DNA of 64,000 nt from Streptomyces sp. HUAS YS2 (lineage in GTDB: Bacteria > Actinomycetota > Actinomycetes > Streptomycetales > Streptomycetaceae), in the NCBI RefSeq assembly GCF_033343995.1, contig NZ_CP137573.1, positions 2,947,001 through 3,011,000 on the forward strand, given 5' to 3'. Numbering within the stretch: the stretch's first letter is position 1; every line of letters starts with the position of its first letter. Shown one piece after another: positions 44,031 to 53,194 of this stretch. The notes beneath the pieces were generated by a model. It saw only the letters and a program-made list of their open reading frames with translations. It was not told the DNA's origin and made no database searches. The position numbers and the translations under genes are program-made.

Positions 44031-44120
44031 TTATTTGACGTCAGCCGCTGCGACGAGCGCCATCGCCAGGTAGCGGTCCGCGGCGGATTCGTCCCTCCGG
44101 ACGTCGAGTTCCGGCCTCAT
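44031..44120 (-). pseudogene. Short immunity-gene remnant overlapping the HEAT gene
   Basis: ATG 44120 overlaps the HEAT-gene stop (ATGA) and opens only 29 codons, MRPELDVRRDESAADRYLAM..., ending TAA 44031-44033. Its first ten residues are conservatively the same as the immunity-like protein at 40036 (MRPELEARRE). It looks like the surviving 5' end of a third paralogue cut off before the pilin-toxin 3 promoter. It could also be a real very small protein. Confidence 0.5.
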
Positions 44121-45958
44121 GAGTCGCCCGCGGCCGCCAGGAGGCGGCGGGCCGCCTCGCGGAGGACGGCGTCCGGGTGACGGGCGCCGTCGTCGAAGAT
44201 CCCGAGCACGTGGGCGGCGCGGAGGGGGCCGTGGGCAAGGTCCTCGACGGCCGCGCGGGCGGACTCCGGGAGGAGGCGCATCTCGGTGAGCGCGTGGAGC
44301 GCGTCGAGGCGGGGGCCGGCCGTGTACCGGCCGCGGGCGACCACGTCGGCGAGGAGCGGCGCGGTGTCCTGGGTGCGGCCGGTGATCCGCCAGACCGCGG
44401 CGGCCGCGACGGCCCGCGTCTCCCGCGTGACGGCCCCGAAGTGCCGCTCGGCCTCCGGCAGCAGCTCGGCTGCGGCCGGGCCGAGCCGGCCCGCCAAGGG
44501 CAGTGCCGACGCCCCGCGTTCGCCGTGCACCGCGTCCCGTACGAGCGCCAGCGCGGGCCCGTGGTCGCCGGTGAGTTGCAGGTACGCGAACGCCGCCGCC
44601 TCGCCGCCGGCCGTGGCCCTCTCGTACAGGACGCGTACGGCCGCCTCCGTGTCGTCGCCCGGGAGCGCGTGCGGCACCGCCGCCGCCAGGGCGGCGCAGG
44701 CCGCCGCCGACTCCGGCACCAGCCGGACGAGCGCGGGCAGGCAGCGGGCGGCCTGCTGCGGGAAGCCCTCCAGCACCCCGGCCCATTCGCGGGCCGGGGC
44801 GGCTCCCGCGGCCAGGAGGTCCGCGACCCGGGCCGCGACCGGCTCGGCCGCCGCGCCGTGGACCTCCGCCGCCGCGCGGACCGCGTGGCCCGTGCCGTCC
44901 TCGTCGGGCAGGTCGTCGATCAGGCGGAGTACGTGTCCGAGCGCGCCGGGCACCCGGAAGCGGACCGCGGCGACGACCGCCGCCGCCCGCAGTTCGGGGT
45001 CCTCCGACGCCAGGTGGGGCGTGAGCCACGGCTGTTCCTCGTCGCCGGGGAACGCCTCTCCCAGGCGGGCCACATCGTGCATCTCGTACGGGTGCGTGAG
45101 GTCCGCGACGAGCCAGGGCAGTGCCCGCCGCTCGCGGTCCCGCCAGCGTTCCACCACCTCCCCGGCGAGCGGCGGCCCGCCCTCCGCGAGTGCGAGGAGC
45201 GCCGCGTCGGGGTCGTCGAGGAGGCGGTCGGAGAGCGTGCGGTAGAGGTCCGGCCACCGCTCGCCGTACTGCTCCCCCGGGTGTTCCCGGTACGTCGTGG
45301 CGGCCCGGCGCACCAGGTCGGTGGGGAGCGGCAACGGGGCCGTCCGCAGCAGGTCGGTGACCGCCGAGAGCCGTACCGCGGGCGGCTCGGAGGGGTCGTC
45401 GAGGAGCGCCGTCGCCCGTGCCGTACGGGCCGTGTCGTCGGGGTCGAGGAGGCCGAGCGCGGTGACGAGATCGGCGCGCACGTCGGCGTCCCGTTCCTCG
45501 TCGAACCGGGCCCGCAGCAGCGGCATCAGCGGCAGTGCGGCATCCTCCGCGGCGGCGATCAGCCACACCATGGCCTGCCGAACGCCGGTCTCGTCGTCCG
45601 TCGCGAGCGGGAGCAGCGACGGCAGCGCCTCGGCGACGGCCCGGCGCACCTCGGCCCGGACCCGCCGGTTCCCCGCGCCGCCGGCGATGCCGCCGACCAG
45701 CCACAGGAGCTCCTTGCGGTGTCCGGGACCGTCCAGCACGAGCCGGACCAGGTACGGGAGCGCGGCGGCGGACGCCGGGTACACGTCGCCCTGGTGGAAG
45801 AGCGAGGAGACCAGCCCGTCCATCGCCTCGGCACGCTCGTCCGCGTCCTCGGACCCCATCGCGCGCAGCAGCGCGGGCACGTCCTCGGCGCTGCCGTACG
45901 CGTGCTTCAGCGCGCCCCAGTCGGGCTCGGGTGCAAGCTCGGTAACCGTCTCGGTCAT
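44117..45958 (-). CDS. HEAT-repeat protein at the edge of the toxin-immunity island
   Basis: A 613-residue cytosolic alpha-helical repeat protein. It contains many about 35-residue HEAT-like units with A-L-P-x-L-[VL]-x-L patterns (SAAALPYLVRLVLDG, EALPSLLPLATDDE, AVRFRVPGALGHVLRL). There is no catalytic motif, signal peptide or membrane segment. Proteins of this kind are frequent beside actinobacterial toxin-immunity loci and may act as binding or immunity factors, but they also occur alone. TAGGGT lies 6 nt before ATG 45958 (leaderless). It ends in an ATGA overlap with the immunity remnant. Confidence 0.75.
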   Translation of the reverse strand: MTETVTELAPEPDWGALKHAYGSAEDVPALLRAMGSEDADERAEAMDGLVSSLFHQGDVYPASAAALPYLVRLVLDGPGHRKELLWLVGGIAGGAGNRRVRAEVRRAVAEALPSLLPLATDDETGVRQAMVWLIAAAEDAALPLMPLLRARFDEERDADVRADLVTALGLLDPDDTARTARATALLDDPSEPPAVRLSAVTDLLRTAPLPLPTDLVRRAATTYREHPGEQYGERWPDLYRTLSDRLLDDPDAALLALAEGGPPLAGEVVERWRDRERRALPWLVADLTHPYEMHDVARLGEAFPGDEEQPWLTPHLASEDPELRAAAVVAAVRFRVPGALGHVLRLIDDLPDEDGTGHAVRAAAEVHGAAAEPVAARVADLLAAGAAPAREWAGVLEGFPQQAARCLPALVRLVPESAAACAALAAAVPHALPGDDTEAAVRVLYERATAGGEAAAFAYLQLTGDHGPALALVRDAVHGERGASALPLAGRLGPAAAELLPEAERHFGAVTRETRAVAAAAVWRITGRTQDTAPLLADVVARGRYTAGPRLDALHALTEMRLLPESARAAVEDLAHGPLRAAHVLGIFDDGARHPDAVLREAARRLLAAAGDS

Positions 45959-46044
45959 GGATCGACCCTAGGCCCCCGCGCCGACGGTGCCGGAGTTATC
46001 CACAAGGGGTGCGGAAGTCTTTGCCTCCGGTGGATCGTTGCCGC

Positions 46045-47049
46045 ATGCGCGACCTCACGGTGATGGCCAGGGGAGGCATCCTCCTGACCGCATGGGCCCA
46101 GGCCGCCGGTGTCCCTCCCGGCAGGCTGCGCGGTGTGCTGCGCGCCGAGGGCTGGCAGCCCGTCTGCCGGGGCGCCTGGGCGGTGCCGGGAAGGGACGTG
46201 GACTGGCGAGTACGCGCCACGGCGATACAACTGCTCTCCCCGCACCTCGTCTGCAGCCATCGGACGGCCGCCGCCGTCCTCCGCATCGAACTGCTCACCG
46301 GAGAGCCCGACATGACGACCCTCGAGTTCCTGCACCCGTGCACCTCGGCCGAACGCCCGGGCGTGCGCGTCCACCGCGCGCCCGGCCTCGGCGAACGGGA
46401 CCATGTCGTCCGCAGAGGGCTGCGTGTGACGACGCCCGCGCGGACCGCCGCCGACCTCATGCGCCACACCCGCTGCCGCGACGAGGCCGTGGTGGTGGCG
46501 GACTCGGCGCTCGCACGGCGCGTGATCAGAGGCGTGCGCCGCGAGGCCCTGGTCCGCCCCGAGGCGCTGGCCGCCGAGCTGAGCGCCCGCCGGCCCGGCG
46601 CCCCGGCCGCCCGCGCCTGGCTGCGCCTCGCGGACCCGGCCGCCGGCTCCCCCGCCGAGACAGTTGCCCGGCTCCGCATGCACGACGCGGGGCTCCACCC
46701 CGAGTCCCAGCCGGTACTCCGCGCGCCGAACGGCAGAACCGTCCGGCCCGACTTCTACTTCCGCGCCGCCGGCCTGGTCGTCGAGATCGAGGGGTACGCG
46801 TTCCACGGCACCCGGCACGCCCACGAGCGCGACATCCGCCGCTTCAACGACCTGTCCGGCTGCCCCGGCGTGCGCAGGATCCTCCGCTTCACCGCGGCGG
46901 AGGTGTTCCGGCACCCGGAGCGCGTGATCGCCACCGTCCGGACGGCCCTCGCGGCGGCGACGCCGACGGCGGCGGCGACAGCGTCGGGGCACGCGCCGAA
47001 AGGCCTTGCGCCGGACGTCACTTGTTCCGTTTCGGCGCCTGTGCTGTGA
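46045..47049 (+). CDS. AbiEi/DUF559-like predicted endonuclease
   Basis: A 334-residue protein. The N-terminal winged-helix/AbiEi-like region (RGGILLTAWAQAAGV, RGAWAVPG) leads to a middle SHRTAAAVL segment. A C-terminal DUF559/Vsr-like PD-(D/E)xK fold has AETVARLRMHDAGL, VRPDFYF, VVEIEGYAFHG and a late Arg-Asp pair. This architecture is widespread in actinobacteria and is annotated as a type IV toxin-antitoxin-related or endonuclease-like protein without proven function. ATG 46045 (GGTGGA upstream) matches homologous starts; GTG 46009 is possible but has no spaced ribosome site. Confidence 0.7.
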   Translation: MRDLTVMARGGILLTAWAQAAGVPPGRLRGVLRAEGWQPVCRGAWAVPGRDVDWRVRATAIQLLSPHLVCSHRTAAAVLRIELLTGEPDMTTLEFLHPCTSAERPGVRVHRAPGLGERDHVVRRGLRVTTPARTAADLMRHTRCRDEAVVVADSALARRVIRGVRREALVRPEALAAELSARRPGAPAARAWLRLADPAAGSPAETVARLRMHDAGLHPESQPVLRAPNGRTVRPDFYFRAAGLVVEIEGYAFHGTRHAHERDIRRFNDLSGCPGVRRILRFTAAEVFRHPERVIATVRTALAAATPTAAATASGHAPKGLAPDVTCSVSAPVL

Positions 47050-47087
47050 TGACGCGTACACAGAGGTGAGACGGGGAGGCAGGAGAG

Positions 47088-49571
47088 GTGCTGGGGGCGT
47101 TGCACGAGGGTGCTCCCCGCGCCATCGGCCCGTACCGGGTGGTCGCCCGGCTCGGCGCGGGCGGCATGGGCGAGGTCTACCTGGGCGCGGACGAACGCAC
47201 CCCCGCGGTACGGACGTTCGTCGCCCTGAAGACCGTCCTGCCCGGGCTCGCGGGCGAGGCCGGGTTCCGTGCCCGGTTCCGGCGCGAGATCGAGACGGGC
47301 CGGGCCGTCGTGGGGCGGTACACCGTCGACGTCCTGGACGGCGACCACGAGGCGGTCCGCCCCTGGCTCGCCACCGCGTACGTGCCCGGCCCGACGCTCG
47401 AACAGGCCGTACGCGACCACGGACCGCTGCCCGAGGCGTCGGTGGCCCGGCTCGGCCGCGACCTCGTGCGCGCGCTGCGTTCGATCCATCACGCGCGGAT
47501 CCTGCACCGTGATCTGAAGCCGGCCAACATCCTGCTCACCGACGCCGGCCCCAAGGTCATCGACTTCGGGATCGCCCGCGCGTTCGGCGCGAGCCGGCTG
47601 ACCGGCACGGGCATGATGGTCGGCTCGCCCGGCTTCATGTCCCCGGAGCACATCGCGGGCGCCGAGCACGTCGCCGCCGCGTCCGACGTGTTCTGCCTGG
47701 GGGCCGTGCTCTGCTACGCGGCGACCGGACGCGGCCCGTTCGGCGAGGGTCCGCTGCCCGCCGTGCTCTACCGCATCGCCCGCGCCGACGCCGACCTCAC
47801 GGTCCTACCGACCGGGCTGCGGGACCTGGCCGCCGACTGTCTGCGCCTCGACCCGTCCGCCCGCCCCGACACCGCCGAACTCGACCGCCGCTTCGAGGCG
47901 GCCGTGGCAGCGGCGAGTGCCGGGGCCACGCCCGCGGACGCGGCGGGCGATCCGCTGTGGCCGGCGCCGCTCGCGCGCGCGATCGCCGAGCGCGTCGGCG
48001 AACTGGCCGCCCTCGACGCCCGCCTGGGCCCGCCGTCCGTCCATCCGCGCACCGAGACCGGCGGCCGCGAACCCGGCCCGCACGCGCCGGGGCCGCACGC
48101 ACCCGGCCCGCACGCGCCCGGCGGCCAGGTGCCCGGCGGCCTGCACGATGCGGCCACCATGGCCGCGCCCGCGAGGGACGCGCGGGTCCGGGACGCGAGC
48201 CGACACCGGCGCCGTACGCGGATCGCCGCCGCCGTGGCCACCCTCGTGGTCCTGTCCGGCACGCTCGTCGCGGCCCGCCTGTCCGGCCTGTGGCCGGGCG
48301 CCGAACAGGGCGGCGGCCCGTCGAACGCCGGGCCCACCGCATCGGGTTCGGTGCCGCCCGGCGCCGGCCTCCCCCGTACCGTCACCTCGCTCGACGCCCT
48401 CGGATCCGCCGACCGGAACCGCAGTTTCGACGCCTCCCCGTCCCAGCGGCCGGCGGGCTGGAAGCCCTGGACGGCCCGCCTCCCCGCGGGCCCGACCGCC
48501 TGCGCCGCCGACCCGGCCACGCTGGCCTGCCGGCTGGGCGACGGCTCCCTGCAGGCCGTCGCCCCTTCGGACGGCCGGCTCCTGTGGCGGGCCCCGCTCG
48601 GCAAGGGCTCCACGCGCGACGCGACAACCGGGCCGGTCGTCGCCGGGGACGTGGTGGTCTCCGTCGAGGACGGGCACGTCCGTGCGCGAGCCGTCGGCGA
48701 CGGCGCCATCCGCTGGGACACCCCGTTCGCCGGAAAGCCCGTCGGTCGGCTGCTCGGCGTCGACCGGCACGTCTTCGTCAACCGCGCCGACCGGACCGGC
48801 GTGCACGTCGACGCGTACGACCTCGCCAGCGGGAAGCGGCGGTGGACCGAAGCCGTGTCGACGGCCCCGACCGGCGGCGGCAAGGAGGCCGAGCGGTACG
48901 GGGCGAAGGCCTACGGCCTGAACCACCTGCTCGTGAACGGCGAGCGCGGGCTCACCGCCCACGACCCCGCCACCGGCCGGACCGTGCTGACCGCGCCCGC
49001 GGCCACGCCCCTCGGCGGCGCCGGCACGACCAAGGCCTGCCCCGACCCGCGCATCTCGTCGGGCCAGCTGTTCTGCCCCGACCCGGACGGCAAGGGCATG
49101 CACGTACGGGTCCTCCGCGATCTGACGCAGCTCGAGACCTTCGGCGACATCGTCAGGGTCCCGCGCACCGCGGCCCCCGGCCGCGTCGTGTTCGGCCCCG
49201 TGCACAGCCGCACGATGCTCGTCGCGCTGCCCGCGGACGGCCGCGTCGTCTGGGTCGGCAACAGCCAGACCGACGGAAAGCCCGGGGGCACGGCCGGTAC
49301 CGTGCCCCGCGCCCGCGACGGCTCTCCGGCCGCCGTCGGCGCGCCCGTCCTGCTCGGTTCGGTCTCCGCGTACGCCGACAACGCCTCGCTGTACCTCCGC
49401 CCGGCCCGCCCCGAGGACGGCCCTCTGAAGGTCGTGCCCGTCAAGGGCGCGCCGGGGAACGTGTCGTCCGGGCAGCGACCGCCGGAGCTGCTGTCCGTGG
49501 GGGACGTGGTCCTCCTCGCGTACGCCGACGGGACCGTGCACAGCCTCGCCCTGCCGTCCGGCGGCGAGTGA
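47088..49571 (+). CDS. Membrane Ser/Thr protein kinase with PQQ-like sensor domain (copy 1)
   Basis: An 827-residue Hanks-type kinase. The kinase domain spans about 14-275: glycine loop GAGGMGEVYLG, VALK Lys, HRDLKPAN (about 140) and DFG in VIDFGIARAF, then GSPGFMSPEH. A PHAPG repeat linker (about 328-345) leads to one membrane helix (about 378-398). The extracytoplasmic PQQ-like beta-propeller has GWKPWTARLP, DGSLQAVAPSDGRLLWRA and further W-rich blades. It should sense an external signal and phosphorylate cytosolic proteins. GTG 47088 has GGGGAGG 8 nt upstream. A similar kinase follows 85 nt later, indicating tandem duplication. Confidence 0.93.
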   Translation: MLGALHEGAPRAIGPYRVVARLGAGGMGEVYLGADERTPAVRTFVALKTVLPGLAGEAGFRARFRREIETGRAVVGRYTVDVLDGDHEAVRPWLATAYVPGPTLEQAVRDHGPLPEASVARLGRDLVRALRSIHHARILHRDLKPANILLTDAGPKVIDFGIARAFGASRLTGTGMMVGSPGFMSPEHIAGAEHVAAASDVFCLGAVLCYAATGRGPFGEGPLPAVLYRIARADADLTVLPTGLRDLAADCLRLDPSARPDTAELDRRFEAAVAAASAGATPADAAGDPLWPAPLARAIAERVGELAALDARLGPPSVHPRTETGGREPGPHAPGPHAPGPHAPGGQVPGGLHDAATMAAPARDARVRDASRHRRRTRIAAAVATLVVLSGTLVAARLSGLWPGAEQGGGPSNAGPTASGSVPPGAGLPRTVTSLDALGSADRNRSFDASPSQRPAGWKPWTARLPAGPTACAADPATLACRLGDGSLQAVAPSDGRLLWRAPLGKGSTRDATTGPVVAGDVVVSVEDGHVRARAVGDGAIRWDTPFAGKPVGRLLGVDRHVFVNRADRTGVHVDAYDLASGKRRWTEAVSTAPTGGGKEAERYGAKAYGLNHLLVNGERGLTAHDPATGRTVLTAPAATPLGGAGTTKACPDPRISSGQLFCPDPDGKGMHVRVLRDLTQLETFGDIVRVPRTAAPGRVVFGPVHSRTMLVALPADGRVVWVGNSQTDGKPGGTAGTVPRARDGSPAAVGAPVLLGSVSAYADNASLYLRPARPEDGPLKVVPVKGAPGNVSSGQRPPELLSVGDVVLLAYADGTVHSLALPSGGE

Positions 49572-49656
49572 GGCGATCCGAGATCCGGGATCCGGCGGTC
49601 GGGTGCCGCGAACCGCTCCGTAGACAGTGACCTTTCGAACGACTTGGGGAGTCGTC

Positions 49657-52065
49657 ATGCTTCAGCCACTGGACGCCGCCGGCGTCCGCCGCGTCGGCCC
49701 GTACGTGACGGTCGCCGTCATCGGCTCGGGCGGCATGGGGTCCGTCCACCTCGCGCGGCGGGCCGAGGGAGACGGGGGCGCGGGAGGCGCGACCTGGGGA
49801 GACGCGGGCGCGGGAAGCGCGGCCTTGGGAGACGCGGGCGCGGGAAGCGCGGCCTCGGCGACCGCCGCGCAGGCGGGTCCGGCCCTGGCGGCGGTCAAGA
49901 CGATCCACGACGGCCTCGGCATCGACGACGGGTTCCGCATCCGGTTCCGCCGCGAGGCGGAGGCCGCCCGGGCCGTCCGCGGCCCGTACACGGCCGCCCT
50001 GCTGGACGCCGACCCGGACGGCAACCCCCCGTGGCTGGCCACCGAGTACGTCCCCGGCCCCTCGCTCGCCGAGGCCGTCACCCGCCTCGGTCCGCTGCCC
50101 CTCCCCGTGCTCCGCGCGCTGGGCGCCGACCTCGCGCGCGCCCTGCGCACCGTGCACGGGGCCCGGCTGCTGCACCGGGACCTCAAGCCGGCCAACGTCC
50201 TGCTGTCGGCCGACGGCCCCAAGCTCATCGACTTCGGCATCGCCCGCGCCTTCGACGGCACGGTCCTGACCGCCGCCGGGCAGGTGATCGGCACGCCCGG
50301 GTTCATGTCACCGGAGCAGGTCGCGGGCCAGGACGACATCGGCCCGGCCTCGGACGTCTTCGCCCTGGGCGGGCTGCTGTGCTGGGCTGCCACCGGGCGC
50401 GGCCCGTTCGACGATCCGGAGCTCGCCGCGGTCTTCAGCCGTATCTCGGAGGGACGCGCCGATCTCGCCGGTCTGCCGGACGAGTTGCGCGAGGTCGTGT
50501 CCGCCTGTCTGGCCGTCGATCCGGCCGGCCGGCCGACGACGGACGACCTGGTCCGCGCGCTGGACGCGCGGGCGGCGGGCGAGCGGCCGGGCGCCGTACT
50601 CGCCCGACGGGAGGGCCCGTTCCCGTGGAGCCCGGGGGTGCGCGAGCTCATCGGGGCCTACGAGGCGGAGACCCGGCGGCTGCTGGCGTCCGCGCCGCCG
50701 GCGCCGCCGGAGGCACCGCGTACGCCGCCGGCGGGTGGGAGCCCGGTCCCGCCGATGCCGCCGGCGGGTGGGAGCCCGGTCCCGCCGATGCCGGGCCCGG
50801 GCCCGGCCTACGTCACGCCCCCGACGCCCGTCACCGCTCCCTCCCCGAACGCGCGGACGCGGCGTCGCGCGACCGTGGCCGCGACGGCGGTGGCCGGGGC
50901 GCTCGCGCTCGTCGCCGGACTCCTCGTCGGTCTCGGCTACTTCGACGACGGGGGCGATCGCGACGGAGCCGGGCGCGGACCGAGTCCCTCCGCCTCCCCG
51001 GCGCCCCCGCCCGTGGACGGCGTCGAGAGCGTGAGCGCGCAGGGCGCGGTGGGCTCCCCGCACACACTCTCGTACCCCGCTCCCGCGGGCGACGGGCGCG
51101 ACGTCCCCCGCGGCTGGAAGCCCTGGCGGGTCGAGGACAAGGACGGCGCGAGCAGCTGCGTCCTCCAGGACGACCTGTTGATCTGCGCGGGCGGGACCCA
51201 CGCGACGGCCTACCGTGCCGCGGACGGCTCCACCGTCTGGCGCAGCCCCAACTCCGGGATGATCCCCGGCATGTCCCACGACCGCGTCTATCTCGGCGAG
51301 GGGGAGGGAGTCGTGGTCGCGCAGCGCTCCGACGGCAAGCCGGTGGGGCGCTGGCCCGGGGCGGCCGGCTTCGTTCCCACGCGGGCGCTGGCCGCGGGCG
51401 GCGTCGTGTACGTCGGCTATCTCGGGGACGCCGGAATCGGCACGGCGGGCGAGATGATGTTCCGCGCGTACCGGGAGAGCGACGGCTCCATGCTCTGGGA
51501 GTCGACCGTCCACAACGCCTACCCGTGGGGCCTCACCCTCCTCGGCGGCAAGCTCTATATTCCGGTGGCCGGTCCGTTGACCGTCCTCGACCCGAAGACG
51601 GGAAAGACGCTCGCCGAGAAGGAGGTCTGCCTCGACCCCGTGGTGGGTCCGACGGGCGAGATGCACTGCAGCTCCACCATGGGCGGCAAGGTCCAGGACC
51701 CGATCGTGGCCGCCGGACCCGACGGCGTCGTCATCGCGCAGGCGGGTTCCGAAGTCGGCGAGGTGCGGCTCTACGCCGCGATCGAGTCGACGGGCCAGGT
51801 GCTGTGGTCCCGGCCGATCGACACCGCGGGCGAGTTCGTCGGGCTGGGCAACACGCTGGTCGTGGGTGACCGTGTCGTCGTCGCCACAGCCTCGGGCGTC
51901 GCCTCGTACGGGCTCAAGGACGGCAAGCCGCTCGCCGCGCCCGTACCGGCGACGTGGCGGATCCCGCAGGACGACCCCAACGCGCAGCCCACGTTCCTGG
52001 CGGCGGGGGACGTGTTCTTCCTGACGTGGGGCGGCTCCGTCGTCTCGGCCCGTGTCCCCCGCTGA
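49657..52065 (+). CDS. Membrane Ser/Thr protein kinase with PQQ-like sensor domain (copy 2)
   Basis: An 802-residue paralogue of the preceding kinase. It has glycine loop GSGGMGSVHLA, Lys in AAVKTIHDG (about 80, shifted by an insertion of roughly 30-40 residues), HRDLKPAN (about 173) and VIDFGIARAF-type DFG. A Pro/Gly repeat linker, membrane helix (about 405-428) and extracytoplasmic propeller beginning GWKPWRVEDKDG complete it. The insertion between glycine loop and catalytic Lys is made of three 30-bp tandem repeats. ATG 49657 has GGGGAG upstream. It ends inside a strong hairpin. Confidence 0.93.
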   Translation: MLQPLDAAGVRRVGPYVTVAVIGSGGMGSVHLARRAEGDGGAGGATWGDAGAGSAALGDAGAGSAASATAAQAGPALAAVKTIHDGLGIDDGFRIRFRREAEAARAVRGPYTAALLDADPDGNPPWLATEYVPGPSLAEAVTRLGPLPLPVLRALGADLARALRTVHGARLLHRDLKPANVLLSADGPKLIDFGIARAFDGTVLTAAGQVIGTPGFMSPEQVAGQDDIGPASDVFALGGLLCWAATGRGPFDDPELAAVFSRISEGRADLAGLPDELREVVSACLAVDPAGRPTTDDLVRALDARAAGERPGAVLARREGPFPWSPGVRELIGAYEAETRRLLASAPPAPPEAPRTPPAGGSPVPPMPPAGGSPVPPMPGPGPAYVTPPTPVTAPSPNARTRRRATVAATAVAGALALVAGLLVGLGYFDDGGDRDGAGRGPSPSASPAPPPVDGVESVSAQGAVGSPHTLSYPAPAGDGRDVPRGWKPWRVEDKDGASSCVLQDDLLICAGGTHATAYRAADGSTVWRSPNSGMIPGMSHDRVYLGEGEGVVVAQRSDGKPVGRWPGAAGFVPTRALAAGGVVYVGYLGDAGIGTAGEMMFRAYRESDGSMLWESTVHNAYPWGLTLLGGKLYIPVAGPLTVLDPKTGKTLAEKEVCLDPVVGPTGEMHCSSTMGGKVQDPIVAAGPDGVVIAQAGSEVGEVRLYAAIESTGQVLWSRPIDTAGEFVGLGNTLVVGDRVVVATASGVASYGLKDGKPLAAPVPATWRIPQDDPNAQPTFLAAGDVFFLTWGGSVVSARVPR
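49779..49868. repeat. Three 30-bp tandem repeats inside the kinase N-lobe
   Basis: About three copies of a unit starting GGAGACGCGGGCGCGGGA encode GDAGAGSAAL-like decapeptides between the glycine loop and the catalytic Lys of kinase copy 2. The second and third copies are almost identical. Limits are approximate to a few bases. Confidence 0.8.
50724..50789. repeat. Two 33-bp tandem repeats in the kinase linker
   Basis: Exact duplicate units at 50724-50756 and 50757-50789 encode PPAGGSPVPPM twice in the cytosolic linker before the membrane helix. Confidence 0.85.
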
Positions 52066-52079
52066 CACGGGGGACACGG
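52050..52079. terminator. Terminator at the end of the second kinase gene
   Basis: CCGTGTCCCCCG (52050-52061) pairs exactly with 52068-52079, loop of 6 nt; the stem-loop spans the kinase stop codon. Confidence 0.85.
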
Positions 52080-52091
52080 AAGACGGCGGCC

Positions 52092-52116
52092 GGCGGACGT
52101 CGGACCGACGTCCGCC
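52092..52116. terminator. Palindromic hairpin after the minus-strand DUF7674-like gene
   Basis: GGCGGACGTCGG and CCGACGTCCGCC flank a single A (about 9 usable base pairs with a 7-nt loop), 10 nt past the stop at 52126. Confidence 0.6.
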
Positions 52117-52125
52117 CACCCGTCG

Positions 52126-52518
52126 CTACGGCGAGCCGGGCCACCAGGGCCGCAGTTCCGCGAACTTGGCCGCCATGACGGGACCGAGGTGCGCCTCGAT
52201 CCCGCAGCCGGACTGCCCCTGGTACGGGAGGCCGTCCAGGAACGACGTCACGATCACCGGATACGCCCCGGGCACGGCGCGCCGGCTCTCCTCCTCCAGG
52301 AACGCGAGCACCTGCCGCCAGTCGGGACCGTCCGGATCCCCCTCACCGAGGTAGGACCGGACGGTCTCGTCGACGACGTCGACGAAGAAGAACACATGCG
52401 GGAGGACGCCGCCCTCACCGATGATGTGCGCCTCGTACGCCTCCTCGAACCCCGGCACCTTCGCGACGAGGTCCTTCACGAGCCGCACAGCGGCGTCGGC
52501 CGGAACGTACCCGGTCAG
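52126..52518 (-). CDS. Small cytosolic protein (DUF7674-like), probable CTG start
   Basis: About 130 residues: TGYVPADAAVRLVKDLVAKVPGFEEAYEAH..., with LPHVFFFVDVVDETVRSYL and VLAFLEEESRR, resembling the actinobacterial DUF7674 group. The DinB-like gene upstream ends TGA 52515-52517, and CTG 52518-52516 overlaps it as CTGA, giving a coupled non-AUG start. An internal GTG about eight codons later is the conservative alternative. A much longer frame overlapping DinB is a shadow. Function unknown. Confidence 0.6.
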   Translation of the reverse strand: MTGYVPADAAVRLVKDLVAKVPGFEEAYEAHIIGEGGVLPHVFFFVDVVDETVRSYLGEGDPDGPDWRQVLAFLEEESRRAVPGAYPVIVTSFLDGLPYQGQSGCGIEAHLGPVMAAKFAELRPWWPGSP

Positions 52519-53111
52519 GACTTCCCCGCCTCCCGCGCGGCGGCCTCGACGCGGCGCCAATGCTCTTCCCAGGCCGCCTGGTCGCCGGGTGGCATGTTGT
52601 CCCTCTCCGCCGTGTACCCGACGGCCCCGTCGCTGAGTTCCCGCAGGATGTCGGCGTGCCCGGCATGCCGCTGGGTGTCCGCGAGGACGCGCACCAGCAG
52701 GTGGTGGAGCGTCGGCGACTGCCGATCGGCCGGCCACCAGGGCACGCTACCGGTCGCGTCCAGCGGCAACTCGGCGACGGTGGCGGCGGTGTGCTCCCAC
52801 GCCTGCCGATAGAGCCCCACGATGTGCTCCCGCGACTCCTCCGCGGTCGCCCACATGTCGGCGTTGTCCTCGGCGGTCTCCCGGTACCACTCCGGCGCGT
52901 CGTCGCCGAAGAACGGCCGCCCGAACGTGTCGCCGAAGTACCCGAGTTCCACCCCGGTCAGATGCTTGACGAGGCCGAGCAGGTTGGTGCCGGTCGGCGT
53001 CATGGGCCGCCTCATGTCGTACTCGGACAGCCCGTCGAGCTTCCAGAGCAGCGCGTCACGGGCGTCCTGCAGATAGCGGAGAAGATCCGCTTTGGCTTGA
53101 GAGTCGTCCAT
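52515..53111 (-). CDS. DinB/DUF664 family protein
   Basis: A 198-residue four-helix bundle of the DinB-like superfamily: DLLRYLQDARDALLWKLDGLSEYDMRR, NLLGLVKHLTGVELGYFGDTFG (first His ligand), and RVLADTQRHAGHADILRE (His pair). These give the three-His metal site. Family members are thiol-dependent transferases or uncharacterised hydrolases. ATG 53111 with GGAAG upstream. It is followed by a coupled small gene. Confidence 0.88.
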   Translation of the reverse strand: MDDSQAKADLLRYLQDARDALLWKLDGLSEYDMRRPMTPTGTNLLGLVKHLTGVELGYFGDTFGRPFFGDDAPEWYRETAEDNADMWATAEESREHIVGLYRQAWEHTAATVAELPLDATGSVPWWPADRQSPTLHHLLVRVLADTQRHAGHADILRELSDGAVGYTAERDNMPPGDQAAWEEHWRRVEAAAREAGKS

Positions 53112-53194
53112 ACACCGAGTCTTCCACCGGGCACTGACAACGGGCCGAGGGACGGCCGCCGGGCTGCCGCCCGGCCCCACGGCACGCGAGCCCG

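Noticed and set aside
45996..46004. TTATCCACA, a perfect DnaA-box sequence, before the AbiEi/DUF559 gene
   Set aside because: A single isolated box with no further boxes, AT-rich region or dnaA/dnaN nearby; not evidence of an origin.
46093..46101. CATGGGCCC in the AbiEi/DUF559 gene
   Set aside because: Internal to a coding region, single half-site, no TANSNT box at 20-21 nt.
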